Shown here: positions 1 through 6,618 of the stretch, piece by piece
How positions within the stretch are numbered: the stretch's first letter is position 1
How the letters are laid out: each line of letters opens with the position of its first letter
Origin: Pseudomonadota bacterium
Lineage (GTDB): Bacteria; Pseudomonadota; Gammaproteobacteria; Burkholderiales; Burkholderiaceae_D
Direction: 5' to 3'
Assembly (NCBI GenBank): GCA_030272785.1
Contig: JARXKM010000001.1
Location: 17,451-70,555 of the forward strand
Length of the DNA: 53,105 nt
Translations under genes and position numbers: made by a program
Notes under the pieces: model-generated
Seen by the model: the letters and a program-made list of their open reading frames with translations, nothing else
Databases searched by the model: none
What the model was told of the DNA's origin: nothing

Positions 1-2
1 CG

Positions 3-47
3 CAGGTCGCCAGCTTTCCCGCCTTCGTCGCCGCCCACACGGGCTGA
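3..47 (+). CDS. possible 3' end of an unidentified gene (partial)
   Basis: Reading from base 3 gives QVASFPAFVAAHTG followed by TGA, with the rest of the gene lying before the window. The alternating hydrophobic and alanine-rich tail is plausible as a protein C-terminus, loosely like the tail of glutathione S-transferase-type proteins. Fourteen codons are too few to assign a family. The repeat copy that begins at base 76 would lie just downstream of this stop, between it and the convergent HD-GYP gene, which fits the placement of the other repeat copies in the window. Confidence 0.3.
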   Translation, partial: QVASFPAFVAAHTG

Positions 48-75
48 CCGCGGGTGTCGCCGCGGGCCTAGACCC

Positions 76-105
76 GGGGGTCAGTGCCGGCATTCGTACA
101 CGGGC
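76..105 (+). repeat. single GGGGTCAG-type intergenic repeat (subfamily A)
   Basis: The sequence GGGGGTCAGTGCCGGC followed by ATTCGTACACGGGC matches the repeats at 14.8-15.0 kb except for one base (CATTCG instead of CAATCG) near the middle. It lies 3' of the minus-strand HD-GYP gene. A GACCCGGGGGTC palindrome overlaps its head. Confidence 0.75.
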
Positions 106-141
106 TGAGCAGTAGGCCCTTCGATCGTCACCGACACGCCG

Positions 142-1077
142 CTACAACGCCGCTACGGCCCCCCACACCGCCGTCATGCTGAAACGCAACTGCGCCTCAT
201 CCTCGTGCAGCGCCGTCTCGATCGCGAAATCAGCCTGGTCGATACGGCGCAGCTGTGACAGCTTCGCACCATCGGCGCCGCGCAGCGCATGCACCAGCAG
301 CACGCGGTCGGCGCTGCGCCCGGCCACCGCGCCGATATCGCCATTGGCCAGCCGTACCAGCGTGCCCGGCGGGAAGGGGCCGAGCTGCTGCGCGAACAAC
401 TTGGTCAGCACCGGATCGTTGCCGGCGTCCGCGTCCAGCGTGCCCAGCGCCAGCGGCGGCAGCATCGAGCGGCGGTAATTGCGCGCCGACACGCAGGCGC
501 AGTAGCGGTCGGCCATCCGGATCAGCTTGGCGTTGAAGGCGATGTCGCCTTCGCGCCGGCCGTCGGGATAGCCGCTGCCGTCATCGTTCTCGTGGTGCTG
601 CAACACGTAGGACAGCCATTCCTCATCGCCCACACCGGCGCTGCGCAGCAACTGCGCGCTTTCGCTCGGATGGCGGTGCACCAGCGCGCGCTCGTCGCCG
701 CTCAAGGTCGCCTTGTTCTGCAGCGTCTCGATCTGCCGCATCATGCCCACGTTCATCGTCAGCGCGGCCGCCGCCACTGTCAGCACCGCGGCCGGCGCCT
801 CGCCCATCGCGCGCGCCAGCACGCAGGCGAGGATGGCGGTGTCGACGCAGTGGCGCACCGAGTAGCGCCCGCCGATCTGGTTGAGCAGGATGCAGGCGAT
901 GGCCACGTCGGGCGCGCGCGCGACCGCCTCGGCCAGTGTCTGCGCGACCCGGCGCAAGGCGCCGTCCGATTCGCTATACGGGCGCAGGCCCGCCAACAGC
1001 GCGTCAAGCTCGCTGCTGACCCGGTTCAGGCTGTGCAGCACCGAGGCCGGTGCGGCGGAAGGGAAAGTGGTTGTCAT
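142..1077 (-). CDS. degenerate HD-GYP domain protein
   Basis: The 311-residue protein has the layout of an HD-GYP domain, the family of cyclic-di-GMP phosphodiesterases. The C-terminal half of the signature is intact: HHENDDGSGYP at about 161-171, preceded by an RHPSESAQLL segment. The canonical HDIGK metal-binding motif reads MNVGM at about 108-112, so both the His and Asp that give the domain its name are absent. I infer that the protein is catalytically impaired and may act as a binding or scaffold protein. There is no receiver or membrane segment. Its start codon directly abuts the stop of the upstream aminotransferase gene, so the two are probably co-transcribed. Domain family is fairly certain; activity is not. 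Confidence 0.8.
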   Translation of the reverse strand: MTTTFPSAAPASVLHSLNRVSSELDALLAGLRPYSESDGALRRVAQTLAEAVARAPDVAIACILLNQIGGRYSVRHCVDTAILACVLARAMGEAPAAVLTVAAAALTMNVGMMRQIETLQNKATLSGDERALVHRHPSESAQLLRSAGVGDEEWLSYVLQHHENDDGSGYPDGRREGDIAFNAKLIRMADRYCACVSARNYRRSMLPPLALGTLDADAGNDPVLTKLFAQQLGPFPPGTLVRLANGDIGAVAGRSADRVLLVHALRGADGAKLSQLRRIDQADFAIETALHEDEAQLRFSMTAVWGAVAAL

Positions 1078-2238
1078 TCAAATTCGGGCCAGCCGATCGA
1101 GCGCCAGCCGCAAAGTGGCGTCTTGTTTCGCGAAGCAGAATCGCACGACGCCGGACTCCGTGCCCCGGCTGTAGAACGCCGACACGGGAATCGCGGCAAC
1201 CTTGATTTCGCCCGTCAGCCATTCGGCGAAATCTGCTTCCAGTATAGATGAAATCGCGGCGTATTTGACGCATTGAAAATAGGTGCCGTCGGCCGGCAAC
1301 AGGGTGAAGCGACTGCTTTTGAGGCCGTCGCGGAACAGGTCGCGCTTGCGCTGGTAGAACGCCGGCAGGCCGCGGTAGGGCGCCGGGTCGGCCAGGTAGC
1401 GCGCCACGCCGTGCTGCATCGGCGTGTTCACGGTGAACACGTTGTACTGGTGCACCTTGCGGAACTCGGTCGACAGCGCCGGCGGCGCCGCCACGTAGCC
1501 GATTTTCCAGCCCGTCACGTGGTACGTCTTGCCGAAGCTCGACACCACGAAGGCGCGCTCGGCCAGTTCCGGGTAGCGGCACATCGACTCGTGCGGCGCG
1601 CCGTCGTAGACCATGTGTTCGTAGACCTCGTCGGCCAGCAGCAGGATGTCGCTGCCGCGCACGATGTCGGTGAGCGCATCGATGTCGGCACGCCGCAGCA
1701 CCGAGCCGGTCGGGTTGTGCGGCGAATTGATGATGATCAGGCGCGTGCGCGGGCCGACCGCAGCGGCGACCTGCTGCCACGGGATGCTGTAGCCGCGCTC
1801 GTCGTCGACCTGCATCGCCACCGGCACCATCACGCCGCCGGCCAGCGCGATGGCCGGCGCGTAGCTGTCGTAGGCTGGCTCGATGACGATCACCTCGTCG
1901 TCCGGATGCACGCAGCACAGGATCGCCGTGGTCAAGGCCTGGGTGGCGCCGGCGGTGACGGTGATTTCCAGCGCGGCGTCGTAGTGGCGCCCGTAGATGG
2001 CGCCGATCTTGGCGGCGATCGCCTCGCGCAGCGGCGCCACGCCGGTCATCATCGGATACTGGTTGTGGCCGTCGCGCATGGCGTCGGCGACCAGTTCCGG
2101 CAGCGCCGGGTCGCAGGCGAAATCAGGAAAGCCCTGGCCGAGGTTGACGGCGCCGTGTTCGGCGGCCAAGGTCGACATCCGGGTGAAAACCGTGGTGCCG
2201 ACCGCGGGCAGCCTGGTGCGAAGGACGGGTGTCGTCAT
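1078..2238 (-). CDS. pyridoxal-phosphate aminotransferase, methionine aminotransferase (YbdL) type
   Basis: A fold-type I aminotransferase of 386 residues, the usual length for class I/II enzymes. Visible motifs are NSPHNPTG (about 171-178), LADEVYEHM (about 201-209) and SFGKTYHVTGWKIGY, whose Lys at about 237 should form the Schiff base with pyridoxal phosphate. The N-terminal VNLGQGFPDF is typical of the YbdL/kynurenine aminotransferase-like group, which transaminates methionine, glutamine or aromatic amino acids with 2-oxo acids in the cytoplasm. The exact substrate cannot be read from the sequence. The ATG start lies 27 bp from the end of the upstream PIN gene on the same strand, and the HD-GYP gene follows without a gap. 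Confidence 0.85.
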   Translation of the reverse strand: MTTPVLRTRLPAVGTTVFTRMSTLAAEHGAVNLGQGFPDFACDPALPELVADAMRDGHNQYPMMTGVAPLREAIAAKIGAIYGRHYDAALEITVTAGATQALTTAILCCVHPDDEVIVIEPAYDSYAPAIALAGGVMVPVAMQVDDERGYSIPWQQVAAAVGPRTRLIIINSPHNPTGSVLRRADIDALTDIVRGSDILLLADEVYEHMVYDGAPHESMCRYPELAERAFVVSSFGKTYHVTGWKIGYVAAPPALSTEFRKVHQYNVFTVNTPMQHGVARYLADPAPYRGLPAFYQRKRDLFRDGLKSSRFTLLPADGTYFQCVKYAAISSILEADFAEWLTGEIKVAAIPVSAFYSRGTESGVVRFCFAKQDATLRLALDRLARI

Positions 2239-2265
2239 GAGAAGAAAAGCGAAGTGATCGGGAGC

Positions 2266-2721
2266 CTATTCTAGCGCAGAGTCGGCACGCGCCTTGAGCC
2301 ACGCTTCGGGCAGCATGATGCGAAACAGGCCGGCCTGGGCGGTCTTGCGGGCCAGCTTGAGCAGCGCCTTGTCCTTGGTGATGAGCACGGCGGCGCGGGC
2401 GTCGCGGGCGATCTCGAGAAATTTCTGGTCGTCGCGGTCGGTGCACACCGGCAAACGCACCTGGCTGGCGGCCGGCGCCACCACGCTGATCAGCGCATCG
2501 AAGCGGCGCGCCGCCAGCGGCCGGCTGGCCTCGTCGAGCGGCAGGTGCTTGTAATGGAGCACGACGTTGTATTCGTCGCGGCAGTCGGCGCGCGTGACCG
2601 CTTCGACTGCGCCGCTTTCGAGGGCGGCCAGCAGGCTGGCCCAGCGCGGGTCGTGGAACACCAGCAGGTCGAGGCAAACATTGGTGTCGATGACGATGCG
2701 TTCGGCTGGTACGGGTATCAT
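2266..2721 (-). CDS. PIN-domain protein (COG1569-like putative toxin component)
   Basis: A PIN-fold ribonuclease-like protein of 151 residues. The acidic cluster is visible: RIVIDTNVCLDLL at the N-terminus, a central RADCRDEYNVVL segment, CTDRDDQKFLEIA, and ITKDKALLKLA near the C-terminus. The ORF track extends 36 codons upstream into yaaA. I chose the ATG at 2721 because the PIN core begins about ten residues later and the extension overlaps yaaA. Proteins of this class are often annotated as toxin components, but no small antitoxin ORF is adjacent: yaaA is divergent and an aminotransferase lies downstream. It is therefore an orphan or a housekeeping PIN protein. Confidence 0.75.
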   Translation of the reverse strand: MIPVPAERIVIDTNVCLDLLVFHDPRWASLLAALESGAVEAVTRADCRDEYNVVLHYKHLPLDEASRPLAARRFDALISVVAPAASQVRLPVCTDRDDQKFLEIARDARAAVLITKDKALLKLARKTAQAGLFRIMLPEAWLKARADSALE

Positions 2722-2758
2722 GTCGGCAATTCTATGTTGTTGGATGTGATTGAAATTT

Positions 2759-3529
2759 ATGTTGATTGTACTGTCGCCCGCAAAATCGCTCGACTTCGCC
2801 ACCCGCCCGACCACCAAGCTGAGCACCACGCCCGATCACCTGGCGCGCTCGAGCGCGCTGATCGCGGTGCTGCGCGGCTATTCGCCGGCCCAGCTGGCCG
2901 AGCTGATGGACCTGTCGGACCCGCTCGCCGCCCTCAACGTGGCGCGCTACGCCAGCTGGAGCACTGACCCGCACGAGGCGCGCCAGGCCATCATGGCCTT
3001 CAACGGCGACGTCTACGCCGGCTTCGACGCGCGCTCGCTCAAACCGAAGGCGCTCGGCTACGCGCAGCAGCACGTGCGCATCCTGTCCGGGCTGTACGGC
3101 GTGCTGCGCCCGTTCGACCTGATCCACCCGCACCGGCTCGAGATGGGCTCGCGCCTGGCCACGCCGGAGGCGAAGGACTTGTATGGGTTCTGGGGCGACA
3201 GCGTCACCGAGACGATCAACGCGGCGATCACCGCCAACGGCGCCGAAGTGCTGGTCAACCTGGCGTCGGAAGAGTATTTCAAGTCGGTGCGGCCTAAGCT
3301 GCTGGCCGTGCCGGTGATCAGCCCGGTGTTCGAGGACTGGAAGAACGGCAAGTACAAGATCATCTCGTTCTTCGCCAAGCGCGCCCGCGGCATGATGGCG
3401 CGCTACGCGGCGGAGAAGGGCATCACGGACGCCGACAAGCTGAAGAAGTTCAAGGTCGACGGCTACGCCTTCAGCAAGCGCGATTCGACCGACACCCGCT
3501 GGGTGTTCCGCCGCCAGCTCGAAGCGTAA
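2759..3529 (+). CDS. yaaA: YaaA family peroxide-stress protein (DUF328)
   Basis: The 256-residue protein matches YaaA along its length. It begins [13 protein letters not shown], contains [11 protein letters not shown] and [19 protein letters not shown], then [11 protein letters not shown] and [17 protein letters not shown]. In E. coli, YaaA limits oxidative DNA damage by lowering free intracellular iron under peroxide stress, and the fold binds DNA. The track uses a TTG three codons upstream (2750), but family proteins start at MLI, so I chose the ATG at 2759. It is divergent from the PIN gene, with 37 bp between starts, and convergent with bamD. Its stop codon lies inside a 12-bp tandem repeat. 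Confidence 0.92.
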   Translation: MLIVLSPAKSLDFATRPTTKLSTTPDHLARSSALIAVLRGYSPAQLAELMDLSDPLAALNVARYASWSTDPHEARQAIMAFNGDVYAGFDARSLKPKALGYAQQHVRILSGLYGVLRPFDLIHPHRLEMGSRLATPEAKDLYGFWGDSVTETINAAITANGAEVLVNLASEEYFKSVRPKLLAVPVISPVFEDWKNGKYKIISFFAKRARGMMARYAAEKGITDADKLKKFKVDGYAFSKRDSTDTRWVFRRQLEA

Positions 3530-3578
3530 GTCGAAGCGTAAGTCGAAGCGTAAGTCGAAGCGCAAATCGAGCAGTAAG
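3519..3578 (+). repeat. 12-bp tandem repeat spanning the yaaA stop codon
   Basis: The unit TCGAAGCGTAAG occurs three times exactly at 3519-3554. A fourth copy has two changes (TCGAAGCGCAAA), and a fifth, decayed copy reads TCGAGCAGTAAG. The first copy encodes the last residues of YaaA and its TAA. The 12-bp unit keeps frame, so readthrough would meet the same stop again every four codons. Confidence 0.9.
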
Positions 3579-3641
3579 CTGAGCAGGCCGTCCCCGCCGC
3601 CGGCGGGCACGACCTGCATCGTGCCGCATCGTCCTGAGAGC

Positions 3642-4451
3642 TTAGTCGGTCTTCTTCGACCAGAAGTTGAACCAGCTGCGTTCCTTCGCATTCGGATTGA
3701 GGAACTTGCTGTTCGGGTAGTTCTTGACGAACACGCGCTGCGCATCGTCGCGCAGTTCGAGGTTGCCCATCTTGTCGTGGCAGCGAATCATCAGGAACAG
3801 CGCTTCCTCGATGGCCGGGGCGTCGCCGTAGTCGGTCACCGCGCCTTGGGCGCGGTTGAAGGCGGCCAGGTAGGCGCCGCGCCGATAGTAGTAATTGGCC
3901 ACGTGCACTTCGTACTGCGCCATCGCGTTGATCAGGTACTTCATGCGCGAGATCGCGTCCGGCGTGTATTTGCTGTCCGGGAATTTGTCGACCAGCGCCT
4001 TGAAGGCGGCGAACGATTCGCGCGTCGCTTTCGGGTCGCGCTCGGTCGGATCCTGCGAGTAGATCACCGACAGAAAACCGATCTGGTCATTGAAGCTGAT
4101 CAGGCCGCGCAGATAGTACATATAGTCGGCCTGCGGATGATTCGGGTGCAGCTTGATGAAGCGCTCGACCGCCGCCAGCGCCTGGGCCTGGTCCTGCGTC
4201 TTGTAGTAGGCGTAGGCGATCTCCATCTGCGCCTGGGTCGCGTAGGTGCCGAACGGATAGCTCGACTCGAGCCGCTCGAACAGCTTGATGGCCGCCTCGT
4301 AGTGGCCGCCGTTCATCTCATCGCGCGCCTCAGCGTATAATTTCGTCACCGACCAGTTTTTGGTCTCGTCGGCTTTTTCCGGAAACAAGCTGCAAGCGGA
4401 CAAACCTAGCAGAACACATGAAGCAACAAACAGAGATAATTTTTTTTGCAT
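3642..4451 (-). CDS. bamD: outer membrane assembly lipoprotein BamD
   Basis: BamD is the essential lipoprotein of the beta-barrel assembly machinery, tethered to the inner leaflet of the outer membrane, where it works with BamA. The protein (269 residues from this ATG) has a short lipoprotein signal ending in the lipobox LSAC. Tetratricopeptide-like helices follow, including YEAAIKLFERLESSYPFGTYATQAQ, AYAYYKTQDQ and RFIKLHPNHPQADYMYYLRGL, which are typical of BamD/ComL. Length fits the family. The track starts at a TTG four codons upstream; the ATG at 4451 gives a normal signal peptide (MQKKLSLFVASCVLLGLSAC). The gene is divergent from rluD, with 65 bp between the two starts. Confidence 0.95.
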   Translation of the reverse strand: MQKKLSLFVASCVLLGLSACSLFPEKADETKNWSVTKLYAEARDEMNGGHYEAAIKLFERLESSYPFGTYATQAQMEIAYAYYKTQDQAQALAAVERFIKLHPNHPQADYMYYLRGLISFNDQIGFLSVIYSQDPTERDPKATRESFAAFKALVDKFPDSKYTPDAISRMKYLINAMAQYEVHVANYYYRRGAYLAAFNRAQGAVTDYGDAPAIEEALFLMIRCHDKMGNLELRDDAQRVFVKNYPNSKFLNPNAKERSWFNFWSKKTD

Positions 4452-4516
4452 GACTTTTTGCAAGAGAGTATTTACCGAGATTCAACGAAAGGCTGATTAT
4501 AGCCGATGGGACTGCT

Positions 4517-5572
4517 GTGATATTAACTCCAACGCCGAATTCGGCGGATTTACCGTTAGACCCTGATTTTGACGACGAGATCGACGCCGAGTTTGCGTCG
4601 CTCGAACGCGGCATCGACCTGTCGCCGATTACCCTTGAACTGACGCCCGAGGCATGCGGCCAGCGCCTCGACAAAGTCATCGCCGGCCTGGTGCCGCAAT
4701 TTTCGCGCAGCCGCCTGCAACTGTGGTTCGACGCCGGCCATGTGATGGTCGACGGCAAGCCGGCGCGCGGCAAGGATACCGCATATGGCGACGAAACGGT
4801 CGTTATCGCGCCGCAGAGCGCGCCCGAAGACGCCGCCTACACCCCCGAAGAGATCGCGCTCAACATCGTCTACGAAGACGAACACATCATGGTGATCAAC
4901 AAGCCGGCCGGGCTGGTGGTCCACCCGGGCGCCGGCAACTGGTCGGGCACCTTGCTCAACGGCCTGCTGTTTCACGCGCCGCAGCTGGCCGGCGTGCCGC
5001 GCGCCGGCATCGTCCACCGGCTCGACAAGGACACCAGCGGCCTGATGGTGGTCGGCAAGACGCTCGCCGCGCAGACCGACCTGGTGCGCCAGCTGGCCGC
5101 GCGCAGCGTCAAGCGCGAGTATTTCGCGCTGGTGTGGGGCACGCCGCGCGTCAGCGGCACCATCGACGCCTCGATGGGGCGGCACCCGAAGGACCGCGTC
5201 AAGATGGCGGTGTCGACCAATTTTTCCGCCAAGCCGGCCATCACCCACTTCCAGCTGATCGCCTCCGGCCTGCTCGACCGGCGCCCGGTCAGCCTGGTGC
5301 AGTGCCAGCTCGAAACCGGCCGCACCCACCAGATCCGCGTGCACATGCAGCACCTCGGCTTCGCGCTGGTGGGCGACTCGGTGTACGGCAAGCAGCACCT
5401 GGCGCCGGTGTTTCCGCGCCAGGCGCTGCAGGCGCGCCGGCTCGGCCTGGTGCATCCGGCCACCGGCGAGGACTGCGAATGGATCGTGCCGCTGGCCGAC
5501 GATTTCGCCGAGCTGATCGGCCAAGCGGGCATCGCCGAACCGGACCTGGTGGCATGGCAAGCGCCGAGCTGA
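4517..5572 (+). CDS. rluD: 23S rRNA pseudouridine synthase RluD
   Basis: The enzyme makes the pseudouridines of helix 69 in 23S rRNA (E. coli positions 1911, 1915 and 1917). The 351-residue protein has an S4 RNA-binding domain near its N-terminus (QRLDKVIAGLVPQFSRSRLQ). The RluA-type catalytic core contains GIVHRLDKDTSGLMVV, with the catalytic Asp at about residue 170, and a QLETGRTHQIRVHM motif nearer the C-terminus. Translation begins at a GTG. The bamD gene diverges from it, and rluD-bamD-pgeF is a common arrangement in Gammaproteobacteria and Betaproteobacteria. Its 3' end overlaps pgeF by 19 bp, implying co-transcription and coupled translation. Confidence 0.94.
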   Translation: MILTPTPNSADLPLDPDFDDEIDAEFASLERGIDLSPITLELTPEACGQRLDKVIAGLVPQFSRSRLQLWFDAGHVMVDGKPARGKDTAYGDETVVIAPQSAPEDAAYTPEEIALNIVYEDEHIMVINKPAGLVVHPGAGNWSGTLLNGLLFHAPQLAGVPRAGIVHRLDKDTSGLMVVGKTLAAQTDLVRQLAARSVKREYFALVWGTPRVSGTIDASMGRHPKDRVKMAVSTNFSAKPAITHFQLIASGLLDRRPVSLVQCQLETGRTHQIRVHMQHLGFALVGDSVYGKQHLAPVFPRQALQARRLGLVHPATGEDCEWIVPLADDFAELIGQAGIAEPDLVAWQAPS

Positions 5573-6345
5573 TCACGCCGGACTGGCCCGATGCCCCGGC
5601 CAACGTCGGCGCGCTGGCCAGCACGCGCCGCGGCGGCGCCAGCGCCGGCCCCTACGACGACGGCGCCGGCGGCGGCGGCCTGAACCTCGGCCTGCACGTC
5701 GGCGACGACGCCGACACGGTGCGGTGCAACCGCGCCGCCGTGCGCGCGCTGCTGCCCGGCGCGCCGGCCTGGATTTCGCAGGTGCACGGCGTCGCCGTGG
5801 TCGACGCCGCCAGCGTCGGGCCGGACCAGCCGGTGCGGGTGGCCGACGCCAGCATTGCCAGCGCGCCCGGGGTGGTGTGCGCGGTGCTCACCGCCGACTG
5901 CCTGCCGGTGCTGTTCGCCGACCTGGCCGGCACGGTGGTGGGCGCGGCCCACGCCGGCTGGCGCGGCCTGGCCGCCGGCGTGCTGAGCGCAACGGTGGCG
6001 GCGATGCGCGCCGCCGGCGCCGGCGAGCTGACCGCCTGGCTGGGGCCGGCGATCGGCCCGGCCAGGTTCGAAGTGGGCGCCGAGGTGCGCGATGAATTCC
6101 TGGCGGGCGCGCGCGGCGCGGTCGAAGCTGCGCAGGTGAGGGCGGCGTTCGCGCCGTTCGCCGGGCGGCCCGGCAAATACCTGGCAGACATGAATGCGCT
6201 GGCGCGCTGCCTGCTGGCGCGCGACGGCGTGACGCGGGTGTGGGGCGGGGCGCACTGCACGGCGAGCGATAGTGCGCGCTTCTATTCGTACCGGCGCGAC
6301 GGCGTCACCGGTCGGCAGGCCAGCATGATCTGGCTGACCGCCTAG
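5554..6345 (+). CDS. pgeF: PgeF/YfiH purine nucleosidase-type multicopper-oxidase-like protein (DUF152)
   Basis: The ORF track runs this frame upstream through rluD, but homology begins at MASAELITPDWP (ATG 5554), giving 263 residues, the normal family length. Motifs include GLNLGLHVGDD, QVHGVAVV, VLTADCLPVLFAD with the conserved Cys, and GAAHAGWRGLAAGV with the conserved His. Older annotations call the family polyphenol oxidase or laccase. E. coli PgeF removes wrongly incorporated L-serine from UDP-MurNAc during peptidoglycan synthesis, and related proteins have purine nucleoside phosphorylase activity. The start codon lies inside rluD. The stop overlaps by two bases the stop of the convergent small membrane protein gene. 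Confidence 0.92.
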   Translation: MASAELITPDWPDAPANVGALASTRRGGASAGPYDDGAGGGGLNLGLHVGDDADTVRCNRAAVRALLPGAPAWISQVHGVAVVDAASVGPDQPVRVADASIASAPGVVCAVLTADCLPVLFADLAGTVVGAAHAGWRGLAAGVLSATVAAMRAAGAGELTAWLGPAIGPARFEVGAEVRDEFLAGARGAVEAAQVRAAFAPFAGRPGKYLADMNALARCLLARDGVTRVWGGAHCTASDSARFYSYRRDGVTGRQASMIWLTA

Positions 6346-6575
6346 CCTTCGCTGTCGCTGTCGCTGGCGTCGGCTGCGGCGGCGAGCTGGCTGGCGCGCA
6401 GGCGGGCGGCGGCCTCGTTACGCAGGCGCCTGCGCTTGGTACCCGAGACGTAGTAAAGTAACGACAATGGCAACACACAATAGACCAGAAAGGTCATAAT
6501 TCCAGCGACGACGGAAGGTTCGGTCAGCGCCATCAGGCCAACCACGTAGATCCAGGCAACGGCGACAATCCACAT
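6342..6575 (-). CDS. small two-helix membrane protein, unknown function
   Basis: From the ATG at 6575 this gives 77 residues. Two hydrophobic segments, MWIVAVAWIYVVGLMAL and GIMTFLVYCVLPLSLLYYV, are followed by a basic stretch (GTKRRRLRNEAAARL) and an acidic Ser-Asp tail, so the C-terminus is probably cytoplasmic. The upstream ATG in the track adds a Cys-rich leader without a ribosome site, whereas GAGGA sits about eight bases before the chosen ATG. It diverges from phaC and converges with pgeF. I do not recognise a named family. Confidence 0.7.
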   Translation of the reverse strand: MWIVAVAWIYVVGLMALTEPSVVAGIMTFLVYCVLPLSLLYYVSGTKRRRLRNEAAARLRASQLAAAADASDSDSEG

Positions 6576-6596
6576 ACATTTTCCTCGGTAGAAACC

Positions 6597-6614
6597 GCAA
6601 TTGTAGCAATTGTA
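6597..6614. promoter_or_regulatory. tandem GCAATTGTA motif just upstream of phaC
   Basis: Two head-to-tail copies of GCAATTGTA end four bases before the first possible phaC ATG, in the 43-bp gap shared with the divergent membrane-protein gene. PhaR-type regulators bind sites built from TGC/GCA half-sites in other bacteria, so this could be an operator, but the match is only suggestive. Confidence 0.3.
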
Positions 6615-6618
6615 ACCA

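Noticed and set aside
1273-2274. 333-aa plus-strand ORF
   Set aside because: It is an Arg/His/Val-rich shadow of the aminotransferase gene, which has all PLP motifs.
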